From Cytobacillus suaedae (lineage in GTDB: Bacteria > Bacillota > Bacilli > Bacillales > Bacillaceae_L): a stretch of DNA of 64,000 bases. The position numbers were made by a program, and so were the translations under genes. Below, one piece after another: positions 37,606 to 45,664 of the stretch. The stretch is from positions 2,746,001 to 2,810,000 of the forward strand of contig CP063163.1 in the NCBI GenBank assembly GCA_014960805.1, given 5' to 3'. The number at the start of each line of letters is the position of its first letter. The first letter of the stretch is position 1. Under the pieces are notes generated by a model, which worked only from the letters and a program-made list of their open reading frames with translations, was not told the DNA's origin and ran no database searches.

Positions 37606-37680
37606 TTCGACAGATTTCTGTAAAAATCCTCCAATAAATTCGTTGTATTCAAAAAATGACACCCATTCCTGAGTGTCATC
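37606..37680 (-). promoter_or_regulatory. Island motif and yokU terminator (site G)
   Basis: Minus strand: hairpin GACACTC / GGGTGTC (37652-37680) followed by TGGAGGATTTTTACAG...CTGTCGAA (37606-37633). No gene follows directly; the next 400 bases appear to have lost their cargo. Confidence 0.6.
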
Positions 37681-37699
37681 TAACAGGTAAAATATATGT

Positions 37700-37803
37700 C
37701 TAAGAAGAGAAATCAAAATAATCAACAATCTGGGTAATTCCATTAACTCCTTAAAACCTATCGAACTACCAATCTTCCTCGTATCAACTAAAAACAACTG
37801 ATC
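37700..37803 (-). pseudogene. yokU: yokU 3' third (copy G)
   Basis: Encodes QLFLVDTRKIGSSIGFKELM and ELPRLL, then an 11-base deletion removes KRNY before the final FSS. Similarity starts abruptly at 37803 next to unrelated DNA. Confidence 0.75.
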
Positions 37804-37910
37804 TAAAATAGATAACTTTACCTAATGCATATGTTTTATTGCTAATTTTATAATTATCAAATTCCTTTTGGCTGGGTTCCTTGTCTAGTTAAAGAACTCT
37901 CTGGACGCTT

Positions 37911-38330
37911 TTATTCGTCCAACATTAACGCCTGATTTACTTCTGAAACGAAGTTGAAAATCGGTCCAGATTTTATATAATCAAAACCCAATCCTTCACT
38001 GTCTTTCTTTACAATAGTTTGGACAACATCCCCAAAACCAATAGTAATCCAATATTTTTCTTTCTGGATAACCCTCTCCCAAGTACTATTCACGAATTTC
38101 CCAGTATCATTACGTACTTCTACAGTAACTAAATTCCATTCATCTAAATTAAAGGTATGTAGCTGTTCTATAACAAGTTTTGATATGGACCTTTGTTCTA
38201 CCCTGTCCTTATAGTGTTTTCCATGTAATTTCAAAGAGTGCTCACCTTGAAACTTAAACTTCACACGCTCAAAGAGTGCTTCTGGACCATATAAAACATG
38301 GAAACGTGAGGTTTTAAATCGAACTGCCAA
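37911..38330 (-). CDS. DUF4258-like small protein
   Basis: A 139-residue protein. TTG start at 38330, preceded by AAAGGAG; an earlier ATG at 38405 falls inside the island motif and has no ribosome site. The central HGKHYKDRVEQRSISKLVIEQL resembles the His-x-x-x-R-x-x-x-R-x-I-S opening of DUF4258 proteins, followed by strands (WNLVTVEVRN, KYWITIGFGDVVQTIV). Some members of that fold resemble RelE/BrnT toxins, but no catalytic residues can be named here. Nearest cargo to intact yokU; the motif lies about 50 bases upstream. Confidence 0.5.
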   Translation of the reverse strand: MAVRFKTSRFHVLYGPEALFERVKFKFQGEHSLKLHGKHYKDRVEQRSISKLVIEQLHTFNLDEWNLVTVEVRNDTGKFVNSTWERVIQKEKYWITIGFGDVVQTIVKKDSEGLGFDYIKSGPIFNFVSEVNQALMLDE

Positions 38331-38377
38331 ACTATCATCTCCTTTATCTAAAAGTATTATTACAAGCAAGTACATAT

Positions 38378-38404
38378 TTCGACACCTATTGTTAAATACC
38401 TCCA
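38378..38404 (-). promoter_or_regulatory. Island motif (site H)
   Basis: Minus strand TGGAGGTATTTAACA...GTGTCGAA; then 17 bases to TAATAA. It sits 48 bases upstream of the DUF4258-like gene start and fits a promoter. Confidence 0.6.
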
Positions 38405-38480
38405 CAAATTACTCAAAATGGTAATAAAAGGCCTTTGATGAAAAAATTAATTAGCATTTTCACACAAATAAATTAATAAA

Positions 38481-38507
38481 AATGGCACCTATCAAAAAGT
38501 GCCATTT
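38481..38507 (-). terminator. Terminator of intact yokU
   Basis: AATGGCAC / GTGCCATT hairpin 16 bases beyond the yokU stop, with a T-run on the minus strand. Confidence 0.8.
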
Positions 38508-38522
38508 AAAAATTCATATATT

Positions 38523-38804
38523 CTATGAAGAAAAATCAAAATAATTCCTCTTCAACAATCTAGGTAATTCCATTAGCTCCTTAAAACCTATCGAACTACC
38601 AATCTTCTTCGTATTAACTAAAAACAACTGATCCTCAATTTCCTTAATTATGTCTTCACTCTGATATACCATCTCACATTCGGTGCAAACCACAGCTGGA
38701 GTCTCCGTTATTTCAATCGCCCTAGACCCATCCGGCAACTCCCAATATACCGTGTTTTTTCCGGTACTTGCTTTGCCTCCACACCACTCGCATGTAATAT
38801 CCAT
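38523..38804 (-). CDS. yokU: YokU-family zinc-ribbon-like protein
   Basis: A 93-residue protein with CEWC near the N-terminus and CTEC near residue 42, a likely zinc site, and the conserved core TVYWELPDGSRAIEI and end LPRLLKRNYFDFSS. ATG 38804 chosen because AGGTGA precedes it and copy C starts at the same residue; a GTG at 38813 is possible. It follows kamA by about nine bases, so they share a transcript. Function unknown, but pairing with kamA is conserved in bacilli. Confidence 0.85.
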   Translation of the reverse strand: MDITCEWCGGKASTGKNTVYWELPDGSRAIEITETPAVVCTECEMVYQSEDIIKEIEDQLFLVNTKKIGSSIGFKELMELPRLLKRNYFDFSS

Positions 38805-38813
38805 ATTATTCAC

Positions 38814-40244
38814 CTACTCAGTTCCCGCTGGTGCTGCTTTATCTTGATCACCAGAACCGGTTGATTTTTGCAACTGGGATAAGAATTTCTTCTCCTTCAG
38901 TTCATCACGTTTTTCACGTTTATCCTTAAGTGAAGAGTGGCTTGGATCTTCCTGGTACTTATTTCTTCTATCTAAACGTTTCAGACCTTCAGGGACGAGA
39001 TTGAATTTGCTGTCATTCATAACCGCTGATATTCCAACATTTGATTTGTACTTTTCATAATCAGGATATACACTCTTGAAGTAACCTTCTGCTCGACCTG
39101 CTACATAGTTTTGAGGTTCTGGGTAGGATGTTATTACTCCTTCAAAATTCCGCAACACCACTTTTTCCGCACTTTGCGAAATTATATAATTTGGCTGGAC
39201 AGCGATTTTACCTCCCCCACCAGGTGCGTCGACTACGAAGGTTGGGACTGCATACCCAGATGTATGACCACGTAGCCCTTCAATTATTTCTAACCCTTTT
39301 GAAACTGGTGCTCTGAAATGTCCGATTCCTTCTGATAGATCACACTGATAGATATAGTAAGGTCGGACCCTGATTTTAACTAGATCATGCATTAACTGTT
39401 TCATGATTGGGACACTGTCATTAATTCCAGCTAAAATGACGGATTGATTTCCAACAGGTACACCTGCATTGGCTAGCATCTCACAGGCTCGTTTGGACTC
39501 TTCAGTAATTTCGATTGATGTATTGAAATGCGTGTTTAACCAAATAGGATGGTACTTTTTTAAGATATTGCATAGATTTTCTGTTATCCTCTGTGGAAAT
39601 ACAACCGGAGCACGGGTACCGATTCTTATGATCTCTACATGTGGGATGGCACGTAGACTTTTTAGAATGTACTCTAGGATAGTATCATTAATTAATAATC
39701 CGTCCCCTCCAGACAATAGTACATCTCTCACTTCAGGAGTATTGGCAATGTAGTTAATAGCAGCATCAAGTTGTTTTTTCGGCACTCCCATTCCGATTTG
39801 ACCTGAAAAGCGACGTCGAGTACAGTAACGGCAATACATTGAACATTGATTGGTGACTAAAAATAGCACTCGATCTGGATAACGATGTGTTAAGCCAGGT
39901 ACTGGTGAATCTTCATCCTCATGAAGAGGATCTTCAAGATCATATTTTGTTTTATAAATTTCTTTTGAAATTGGCACAGATTGCATACGAATCGGGCAAC
40001 GTGAATCATCTGGATTCATCAAGGATGCGTAGTATGGTGTGATATTTAGAGGAATAGTCTTTGTTGATATTCTAACGCCTTCCTCTTCTTCTGGAGTTAG
40101 GTTAACTACTTTTTTTAGATCATCTAAGGTTCTAACTGTATTCGTTAATTGCCAAATCCAATCATTCCACTGTTCTTCAGTGACATCTTTCCAAAGCTCT
40201 ATCTCTTTCCAATGTCTACTAGGTTTATAAAGGTTATTTAACAT
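38814..40244 (-). CDS. kamA: Lysine 2,3-aminomutase
   Basis: A 476-residue radical SAM enzyme that converts L-lysine to L-beta-lysine using S-adenosylmethionine, a 4Fe-4S cluster and PLP. CSMYCRYC (Cys134, 138, 141) is the cluster motif; LLSGGDGLLI is the SAM-binding glycine stretch; the C-terminal [13 protein letters not shown] contains the conserved D-x-P-G-G-G-G-K with the PLP lysine. Start at 40244 after GGGAGGAG. It is driven by a sigma-54 promoter and is the first of kamA-yokU. From codon about 332 onward the gene exists as extra displaced copies in the window, so its present 3' end may itself have come with an island. Confidence 0.95.
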   Translation of the reverse strand: MLNNLYKPSRHWKEIELWKDVTEEQWNDWIWQLTNTVRTLDDLKKVVNLTPEEEEGVRISTKTIPLNITPYYASLMNPDDSRCPIRMQSVPISKEIYKTKYDLEDPLHEDEDSPVPGLTHRYPDRVLFLVTNQCSMYCRYCTRRRFSGQIGMGVPKKQLDAAINYIANTPEVRDVLLSGGDGLLINDTILEYILKSLRAIPHVEIIRIGTRAPVVFPQRITENLCNILKKYHPIWLNTHFNTSIEITEESKRACEMLANAGVPVGNQSVILAGINDSVPIMKQLMHDLVKIRVRPYYIYQCDLSEGIGHFRAPVSKGLEIIEGLRGHTSGYAVPTFVVDAPGGGGKIAVQPNYIISQSAEKVVLRNFEGVITSYPEPQNYVAGRAEGYFKSVYPDYEKYKSNVGISAVMNDSKFNLVPEGLKRLDRRNKYQEDPSHSSLKDKREKRDELKEKKFLSQLQKSTGSGDQDKAAPAGTE

Positions 40245-40273
40245 AACTATCTCCTCCCTTGCTACTATATTTA

Positions 40274-40290
40274 ATGCAATTTTCATGCCA
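40274..40290 (-). promoter_or_regulatory. Sigma-54 (-24/-12) promoter of kamA
   Basis: Minus strand TGGCATGAAAATTGCAT: TGGCA, then TTGCA with the canonical spacing. It lies 30 bases upstream of the kamA ATG, and the adjacent gene encodes a sigma-54 activator. Confidence 0.85.
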
Positions 40291-40345
40291 AAGGCGTTAT
40301 GTCCTTGAAATATTCGGGAGAAATTTTGCTCAGGTCACTGCGATT

Positions 40346-40450
40346 GACCGAATTCTAGCTGAGTTAGACCGAATCAAGCTGGTATTAGAACGAATACATA
40401 CCGTCAATGACCGAATCCATCCACGTAGTGACCGAATAACTTCATCCACA
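40346..40450. repeat. Five 21-bp phased repeats upstream of kamA
   Basis: GACCGAAT (once GAACGAAT) recurs at 40346, 40367, 40388, 40409 and 40430, exactly 21 bases (two helical turns) apart, with variable bases between. They begin 55 bases upstream of the -24 element, a usual place for activator (enhancer) sites. They could also be a neutral minisatellite. Confidence 0.7.
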
Positions 40451-40510
40451 ATCCCTAACTAGCCCATAAACTCATACCTAAACACCCCAAAAATTATAAA
40501 ACTACCCGAT

Positions 40511-40540
40511 AAAAAAAAAACTGCCAACTATTTGGCAGTT
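40511..40540 (-). terminator. Terminator embedded in the end of the activator gene
   Basis: AACTGCCAA / TTGGCAGTT with ten T on the minus strand. The stem includes the last codons and stop of the activator gene. It isolates kamA from upstream transcription. Confidence 0.88.
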
Positions 40541-41934
40541 TCCAGTTTACTCATTTTATATTGCAATGTTTGTCTCGGTATTTTTAATAGATCGGCAGCT
40601 TGTTTAATGTTTCCGTCCGTTTTAGCTAGAGCCTGATTAATAATCGATACCTCATACGTGCTAAGTAATTCGCGTAATGATTTATCTCCCAAACTAACTT
40701 CCTGTTCTTCTTTCCTCATATTATATTGCCCTGTTAAATGAAAAGGCAGATCTTCTATTGTAATGGTATCACCCTCGGCCATATTCATTGCATGCTCAAT
40801 GGTGTGTTTCAACTCACGAACATTGCCAGGCCACACATACTCGGTTAATACTTTACATGTGTCTTCATTGATTCCTTTCACTTCTTTTACAAAAAGTTGA
40901 TTATACTGATTGATGAAATGATTCACTAACAACACAATATCTTGAACTCTATCACGAAGTGGAGGGATATGGAGTGAAAATACATTTAACCGATAAAATA
41001 AGTCTGGACGCAACCAATTTTGCTGTAAGCAGTGAATAGGTTCCTCATTCATAGCAACTATAACTCTCACATCTACTTTAAATTCTTTCGTGCTTCCAAC
41101 CCTTCGGACAACACCATCCTCTAATACTCTTAATAGCTTTGCTTGAATTTCCAATGGCATTGAATTTATTTCATCTAAAAACAACGTTCCTCCATGAGCT
41201 AGTTCGAATAAACCAGCTCGGTCAACAGCCCCTGTATAACTTCCTTTTACCGTTCCAAATAATAAACTTTCTAATAAAGATTCTGGAATTGAAGCACAAC
41301 TTTGAGCAATGAACGGCTCAGATTTTCGAATTGAGCTATTATGAATAGATTGAACAAGCAGCTCTTTTCCAGTCCCTGTTTCTCCATAAACAAGGACAGT
41401 TGACGATGTTTTTGCAACCTTAAGTGCTTGACCCTTAACGAATTTAAACGAGTCACATGAGGTTAAGATATCGTTAATTGTATACCTTGCCCCATTCACT
41501 TCTTGCGGTTTTTGTTTTTTCTTTTTAAGTTTTGTTTGTAAATCAATTAATCTATTGGATAGTGCCTTTATCTGTGAATAATCTCGACCAATCTCTACTG
41601 CACCTATTAAACGATCGTTCACCATTATCGGTAACGTTGTATTTACTGTATCAATTATTTCTCCACGAACATTCTTATAGGTTTGGGGTAGATGATAAAT
41701 CGGCTCCTTTGTTTCAATTACTTTTAAGAGTGTACTAGTTTCACTAGTTAGGGAAGGAAATACAGTTAAAATATGCTTTCCAAGAACCTCTTCGATTGCA
41801 ACACCATCATGCTTTGCTGCCACTTCATTATAAAAGATGGTAACTCCAGTGTTATCCACAGCATGAATTGCTTCATCTATACTTGAAAGAATTGCTTTTA
41901 CCATTTCATCTGACCCAACCTGTTGAAGGAACAA
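40528..41934 (-). CDS. Sigma-54-dependent PAS activator of kamA
   Basis: A 468-residue enhancer-binding protein: PAS domain (about 10-120), AAA+ domain (about 155-390) and Fis-type helix-turn-helix (about 425-465). Walker A GETGTGKE, GAFTGA loop as GSYTGAVD (it contacts sigma-54), Walker B GGTLFLDEI, sensor WPGNVRELKH and C-terminal DGNIKQAADLLKIPRQTLQYKM. TTG start after AGGTGG. Related to RocR/BkdR-type regulators of amino acid use. It should drive the kamA promoter when the PAS domain senses a ligand (lysine or a product), by inference from position. Confidence 0.92.
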   Translation of the reverse strand: MFLQQVGSDEMVKAILSSIDEAIHAVDNTGVTIFYNEVAAKHDGVAIEEVLGKHILTVFPSLTSETSTLLKVIETKEPIYHLPQTYKNVRGEIIDTVNTTLPIMVNDRLIGAVEIGRDYSQIKALSNRLIDLQTKLKKKKQKPQEVNGARYTINDILTSCDSFKFVKGQALKVAKTSSTVLVYGETGTGKELLVQSIHNSSIRKSEPFIAQSCASIPESLLESLLFGTVKGSYTGAVDRAGLFELAHGGTLFLDEINSMPLEIQAKLLRVLEDGVVRRVGSTKEFKVDVRVIVAMNEEPIHCLQQNWLRPDLFYRLNVFSLHIPPLRDRVQDIVLLVNHFINQYNQLFVKEVKGINEDTCKVLTEYVWPGNVRELKHTIEHAMNMAEGDTITIEDLPFHLTGQYNMRKEEQEVSLGDKSLRELLSTYEVSIINQALAKTDGNIKQAADLLKIPRQTLQYKMSKLETAK

Positions 41935-41976
41935 TGATTACCACCTACCTTTTTTACAAATGCCGAATTTTAAGCA

Positions 41977-42858
41977 CTATGGTGATGAATTTTTAGCAGC
42001 TGACAGGTCTTTAACCCATACGTTCATATCTTCAAGCTTATCGAATATATAACAGTTATTTGCCAATCGACCTGTATACGTATAGTTAAGCTGATGGAAA
42101 GCCGCGTTCATTCCAAAAGAAAGTGCTCTGGCAATAGAGTATGAACAAAAAATTCCCCTGCTAACTAGCTCCTCTTCTAATCTCTTTAAAAGGAGCTTCA
42201 TTAATCCCAATTTACGAAACTCAGGAAGTGTTGCGCAATCTGTTAGTTCAGCATTATGATATGTGAAATTCATTTCGGCTGATGCAGCACTAATAAGCTG
42301 ATCCTCCTCGTCTAAAATCACAAAGAATACGGTATCTTGCTGCATGACTTCTTTTATATAATCTGGATTATTAAGAGGAGTGGGATAAATTTCAAACACC
42401 TTTGAATAGAGGGTTGCTAGCTGATCTGCATCCCTATCTGTAGCCTGTCGGAGTTTGAATTTTTTTGGAATAGAAAATCTAGGGGTTGGTTTATCTAACA
42501 CTAACACTTTCTTTAAAATTTCATCTTCCTTTACCCACTTATCACTGTTCCGACGAGTAGGTTCATAATACTTTGTCATGGCAATTGCATCATTACCATT
42601 GAAATATCGTTTAAATATAGCTTCTAAAATAAACCCTTCCTTAATGAAAAAAGGGACATCCTCAAACCTTGTTTTAACAATTGCTTTTGCATATTTATTT
42701 TCTAGGCACATATTATCGATAAAATCAGTAATACTTTTAATGTTTCCTCGGTAATCCTCTACTTTAAGACGTTGATTAAAGTGATCCTTTGTCGTCTTCA
42801 GATGAAAGTTTTCTCTATTTATCTCTTCCTGTTCCGAAAAAATAAAATCAGTTGTCAT
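41977..42858 (-). CDS. ablB: Beta-lysine N6-acetyltransferase (AblB/YodP family)
   Basis: A 293-residue two-part protein: an N-terminal GNAT-like half (1-130) with EGFILEAIFKRYF and a C-terminal GNAT domain (about 140-285) with KLRQATDRDADQLATLYSKVF and LPEFRKLGLMKLLLKRLEEEL, the acetyl-CoA motif. The family acetylates beta-lysine made by KamA, giving N-epsilon-acetyl-beta-lysine, an osmolyte in methanogens and some bacilli. Next to kamA's activator, 42 bases upstream of it on the same strand. Homologue of YodP in B. subtilis. Confidence 0.85.
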   Translation of the reverse strand: MTTDFIFSEQEEINRENFHLKTTKDHFNQRLKVEDYRGNIKSITDFIDNMCLENKYAKAIVKTRFEDVPFFIKEGFILEAIFKRYFNGNDAIAMTKYYEPTRRNSDKWVKEDEILKKVLVLDKPTPRFSIPKKFKLRQATDRDADQLATLYSKVFEIYPTPLNNPDYIKEVMQQDTVFFVILDEEDQLISAASAEMNFTYHNAELTDCATLPEFRKLGLMKLLLKRLEEELVSRGIFCSYSIARALSFGMNAAFHQLNYTYTGRLANNCYIFDKLEDMNVWVKDLSAAKNSSP

Positions 42859-42939
42859 CTTCTCCCCCCTCTAAACACGCAGTAAGACTCTTCTTCATTT
42901 TAACATAAGACCAGTTCTTATAGGTTAACTATAGTAGAA

Positions 42940-42964
42940 ACACCTAATCTCAAAGACTAGGTGT
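42940..42964 (-). terminator. Likely terminator after the yodQ-like gene
   Basis: ACACCTA / TAGGTGT hairpin, followed on the minus strand by TTTCT, between the deacetylase gene and ablB. Confidence 0.6.
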
Positions 42965-42978
42965 CATGAGTACTATAT

Positions 42979-44253
42979 TCAACTGTCATTTTCTACTCCA
43001 CACCAATCAATAAGGGTTAACGCTAAGATTTCAGCATATTCAAACAGTGTATCTAATACAATGTATTCATTTGGATAGTGTGCAACTTCAGTAACACCAG
43101 GTCCAAATACGACAGTTGGCATATTGCCTATCTTCGTAAACAACCCACCATCTGTTCCCCATGGTGATGCTTCAATTACCGGGTCTTTCTCTTTAACTTC
43201 TCTATAAACGGAAGATATAGATTTCATTAAATCATGGCTTACATCTATTTTTCCTGGAACCCATTGTGCTCCGAACCATTCTACTTTTACTGGGTGATCC
43301 ACAAACCAGGAATCTTGTTTTGAGATACTCGCCATCCAATTAGCAAACTCCTCTTTAACATCTTCAAGTTTTTCATCAGGTCCAACCCCAATTCGGCCTT
43401 CTAGCTCGATTTGGTCAGGTACTGAGGATGGCCAAGTTCCCCCAGACATTTTTCCAATATTAATTGGAATTGGAATAGGGATGTCCTTATATAACGGGTC
43501 ATTAATCCTTGCATTCCTTCTCATTTCTAACTTTTCAATGTGTCTAATCACATGAATTGCTTTGTCGATAGCACTTACACCTTGGTATCTTGTGCCTCCG
43601 TGAGCTGAGCGGCCTTCCACTATACAACGAAACCACATTGAGCCTTGCTGTCTAGGGAATATCTTCATATTTGTTGGCTCAGGTATAATTACCCCATCTG
43701 CCTTATAGCCTTTAAGAATTGCAGCTAATGAACCTGCTCCTCCGCTTTCCTCTTCGATGACACTTTGAAAGATAACATCTCCTTGTAATTGAATTCCACT
43801 CGAGATAATGGCTTCCATTGCTAAAAGTAATGCCACATTTCCACCCTTCATATCGGTTGAACCTCTGCCGAATACTTTTCCATCTACCTCTTCTCCTGCA
43901 AAAGGTTCGAATTGCCATTGTTCAAGATCCCCTTCAGGAACAACATCTATATGTCCATTTAGGATAATTGACCGCCCTTTACCTGATCCCTTCAAGACTC
44001 CAATTACATTGGGACTTCCTTTAAACTTTTCACGTGGTGAAACAAAGTAAGGATGGTTTAGTAACGCTGGACCACCAGGTTCCCAAATATCTATTTCAAG
44101 ACCCATTTCACGACATTTTTCAATGATGATTGCTTGTGAACTACCTTCATGACCTTGAATACTTTTTTCCTGGACCAACTGCTTAAGTAATCGTGTCCCT
44201 TTTGGACGGTTATTTGAAATCCACTTTTGGATCTTTTGCCTATATTCATTCAA
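42979..44253 (-). CDS. yodQ: M20-family deacetylase (YodQ-like)
   Basis: A 424-residue zinc-dependent amidohydrolase: ILNGHIDVVPEG (first metal His and Asp), GRGSTDMKGG, EEESGGAGS and a late FGPGVTEVAHYPNEYI. The dimerisation insert starts near SAHGGTRYQG. The acetylornithine deacetylase/DapE group removes acyl groups from amino acid derivatives. In the kamA-yodPQRST block it would deacylate acetyl-beta-lysine or a later intermediate (inference from context). It is 52 bases downstream of the CoA-transferase genes. Confidence 0.85.
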   Translation of the reverse strand: MNEYRQKIQKWISNNRPKGTRLLKQLVQEKSIQGHEGSSQAIIIEKCREMGLEIDIWEPGGPALLNHPYFVSPREKFKGSPNVIGVLKGSGKGRSIILNGHIDVVPEGDLEQWQFEPFAGEEVDGKVFGRGSTDMKGGNVALLLAMEAIISSGIQLQGDVIFQSVIEEESGGAGSLAAILKGYKADGVIIPEPTNMKIFPRQQGSMWFRCIVEGRSAHGGTRYQGVSAIDKAIHVIRHIEKLEMRRNARINDPLYKDIPIPIPINIGKMSGGTWPSSVPDQIELEGRIGVGPDEKLEDVKEEFANWMASISKQDSWFVDHPVKVEWFGAQWVPGKIDVSHDLMKSISSVYREVKEKDPVIEASPWGTDGGLFTKIGNMPTVVFGPGVTEVAHYPNEYIVLDTLFEYAEILALTLIDWCGVENDS

Positions 44254-44305
44254 TATCCATCCACCCTTTCATATAAAATAATCACAGGTGTTTTCTAATT
44301 AATCA

Positions 44306-44968
44306 TTATGGTATTTTGACAATTGAATCCGCCAAAAGTAAAGAAGCGGAGGTCTTACTTATCACATCTTCGACAGTGTATGGTTCCATAATTTCTTTTA
44401 GTAACAACCCTTTTTCAGTTACTTCAATGACAGCCATATCCGTAATAATTAGATGTACACACTTTTTGCTAGTTAAAGGGATCGAACATTCCTTCACAAT
44501 TTTCGATTCACCAGATTTATTAACATGATTCATTAACACAATAACTTTCTTTGCTTTTTGTGCGAGCTCCATTGCACCACCCATTCCAGGAACTCTCTTA
44601 CCTGGTACAATCCAATTAGCTAAATCTCCCTTTTCACTTACCTGTAGTGAACCTAGAATGGTAATGTCAATATAACCTCTTCTGATCATTCCAAAAGCTA
44701 TTGAACTATCAAAATAGGATGCCCCCTGTACGATGCTTACAGGATAACCCGCTGCATTACATAAGTTTTCATCCTCTCCTCCTTTTTGAGGAGATGCACC
44801 TATTCCAAGGACCCCATTTTCTGCTTGTATCATGACATGAACATCGGGTTCTAAAAAATTGGGAACAAGTGAGGGAATTCCAATTCCAAGATTAACGATC
44901 ATCCCGTTTTTCACTTCTTTGGCTGCACGCATGGCAATGCGATCTCTTGTATTCATTCCCATACCCAT
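44306..44968 (-). CDS. yodR: CoA transferase, subunit B (YodR-like)
   Basis: About 220 residues; family I CoA-transferase beta subunit (AtoA/ScoB type). GIGIPSLVPNF, then ENGVLGIG with the catalytic Glu (E-N-G), and GGAMELAQ. ATG 44968 fits GGGGTGA spacing; a TTG six bases earlier is also possible. Overlaps subunit A by 16 bases, as is usual for these pairs. It would move CoA to a short keto or amino acid in lysine breakdown. Confidence 0.87.
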   Translation of the reverse strand: MGMGMNTRDRIAMRAAKEVKNGMIVNLGIGIPSLVPNFLEPDVHVMIQAENGVLGIGASPQKGGEDENLCNAAGYPVSIVQGASYFDSSIAFGMIRRGYIDITILGSLQVSEKGDLANWIVPGKRVPGMGGAMELAQKAKKVIVLMNHVNKSGESKIVKECSIPLTSKKCVHLIITDMAVIEVTEKGLLLKEIMEPYTVEDVISKTSASLLLADSIVKIP

Positions 44969-45648
44969 TTCCAATTCACCCCATTACTTTTCACAATCAT
45001 ATCTACATAAACACCAGGTGTAATGATTTCTTCTGGACTGAGTTCACCTAGAGGAACAATTTCTTCTACTTCGGCAATCGTAAATTTCCCAGCCATTGCT
45101 ACAAGTGGATTCATGTTGCGGGCACTTTTATCATAGATAAGGTTCCCAAAAGGATCGCTCTTCTTCGCAAAGATGATAGACACATCAGCAGTTAAGGGCT
45201 TTTCAATTAAATATTCCTTATCATCCATAACGATTCTCTGTTTGGACTGTGAAACGATTTCATTATCCATTCCGACATCAACTAAAATTCCACCTAATCC
45301 TACTCCACCTGCACGAATTCGTTCTGCTAATGTACCTTGAGGGACGAACTCAACCTCTAATTGACCAGCTGTCATCAATTGTCCAGCTATTGGATTTGAG
45401 CCAATATGAGATGCGATGACCTTTTTCACACGATGATGACTTACTAACCTTCCTATTCCTATGTCCGGAAAGCCTGTGTCATTCCCAATTAGCGTTAAAT
45501 TACAAACCTCTTTTTCAAGTATTCCTGCAATTAAAGAAGGGGGCGAGCCTATCCCTCCGAAACCTCCGAACATTAAAGTCGTTTCATTGTTTATATGCGA
45601 TAAAGCATCTTCTAAGCTAGCAATCTTATTAAATGTATTTTCTACCAT
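44953..45648 (-). CDS. yodS: CoA transferase, subunit A (YodS-like)
   Basis: A 231-residue alpha subunit of a family I CoA transferase (AtoD/ScoA type): LMFGGFGGIGSPPSLIAG glycine-rich motif, VSHHRVKKVIASHIGSNP and the late PLVAMAGKFTIAEVEEIV. Located 16 bases after the aminotransferase gene and overlapping subunit B. Order and composition follow yodT-yodS-yodR of B. subtilis. Confidence 0.88.
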   Translation of the reverse strand: MVENTFNKIASLEDALSHINNETTLMFGGFGGIGSPPSLIAGILEKEVCNLTLIGNDTGFPDIGIGRLVSHHRVKKVIASHIGSNPIAGQLMTAGQLEVEFVPQGTLAERIRAGGVGLGGILVDVGMDNEIVSQSKQRIVMDDKEYLIEKPLTADVSIIFAKKSDPFGNLIYDKSARNMNPLVAMAGKFTIAEVEEIVPLGELSPEEIITPGVYVDMIVKSNGVNWKWVWE

Positions 45649-45664
45649 AACCGGCCCCCAATAC

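Noticed and set aside
37439..37672. Rightward 77-residue frame
   Set aside because: No ribosome site, antisense to the island motif and yokU terminator G, and AT-rich composition with no domain.
38331..38405. ATG 38405 as start of the DUF4258-like gene
   Set aside because: It lies within the conserved TGGAGG...TGTCGAA motif; the TTG at 38330 has a proper AAAGGAG site and starts at the conserved part.
14000..40300. Insertion sequence or integrase as mover of the kamA repeats
   Set aside because: I looked for DDE, HUH, tyrosine or serine recombinase motifs in the frames of this region and found none; the agent must be absent or act from elsewhere.
40259..40462. Rightward 67-residue frame with heptad-like D-R-I repeats
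   Set aside because: It is the translation of the 21-bp repeats on the non-coding strand, with no ribosome site; it overlaps the kamA promoter.
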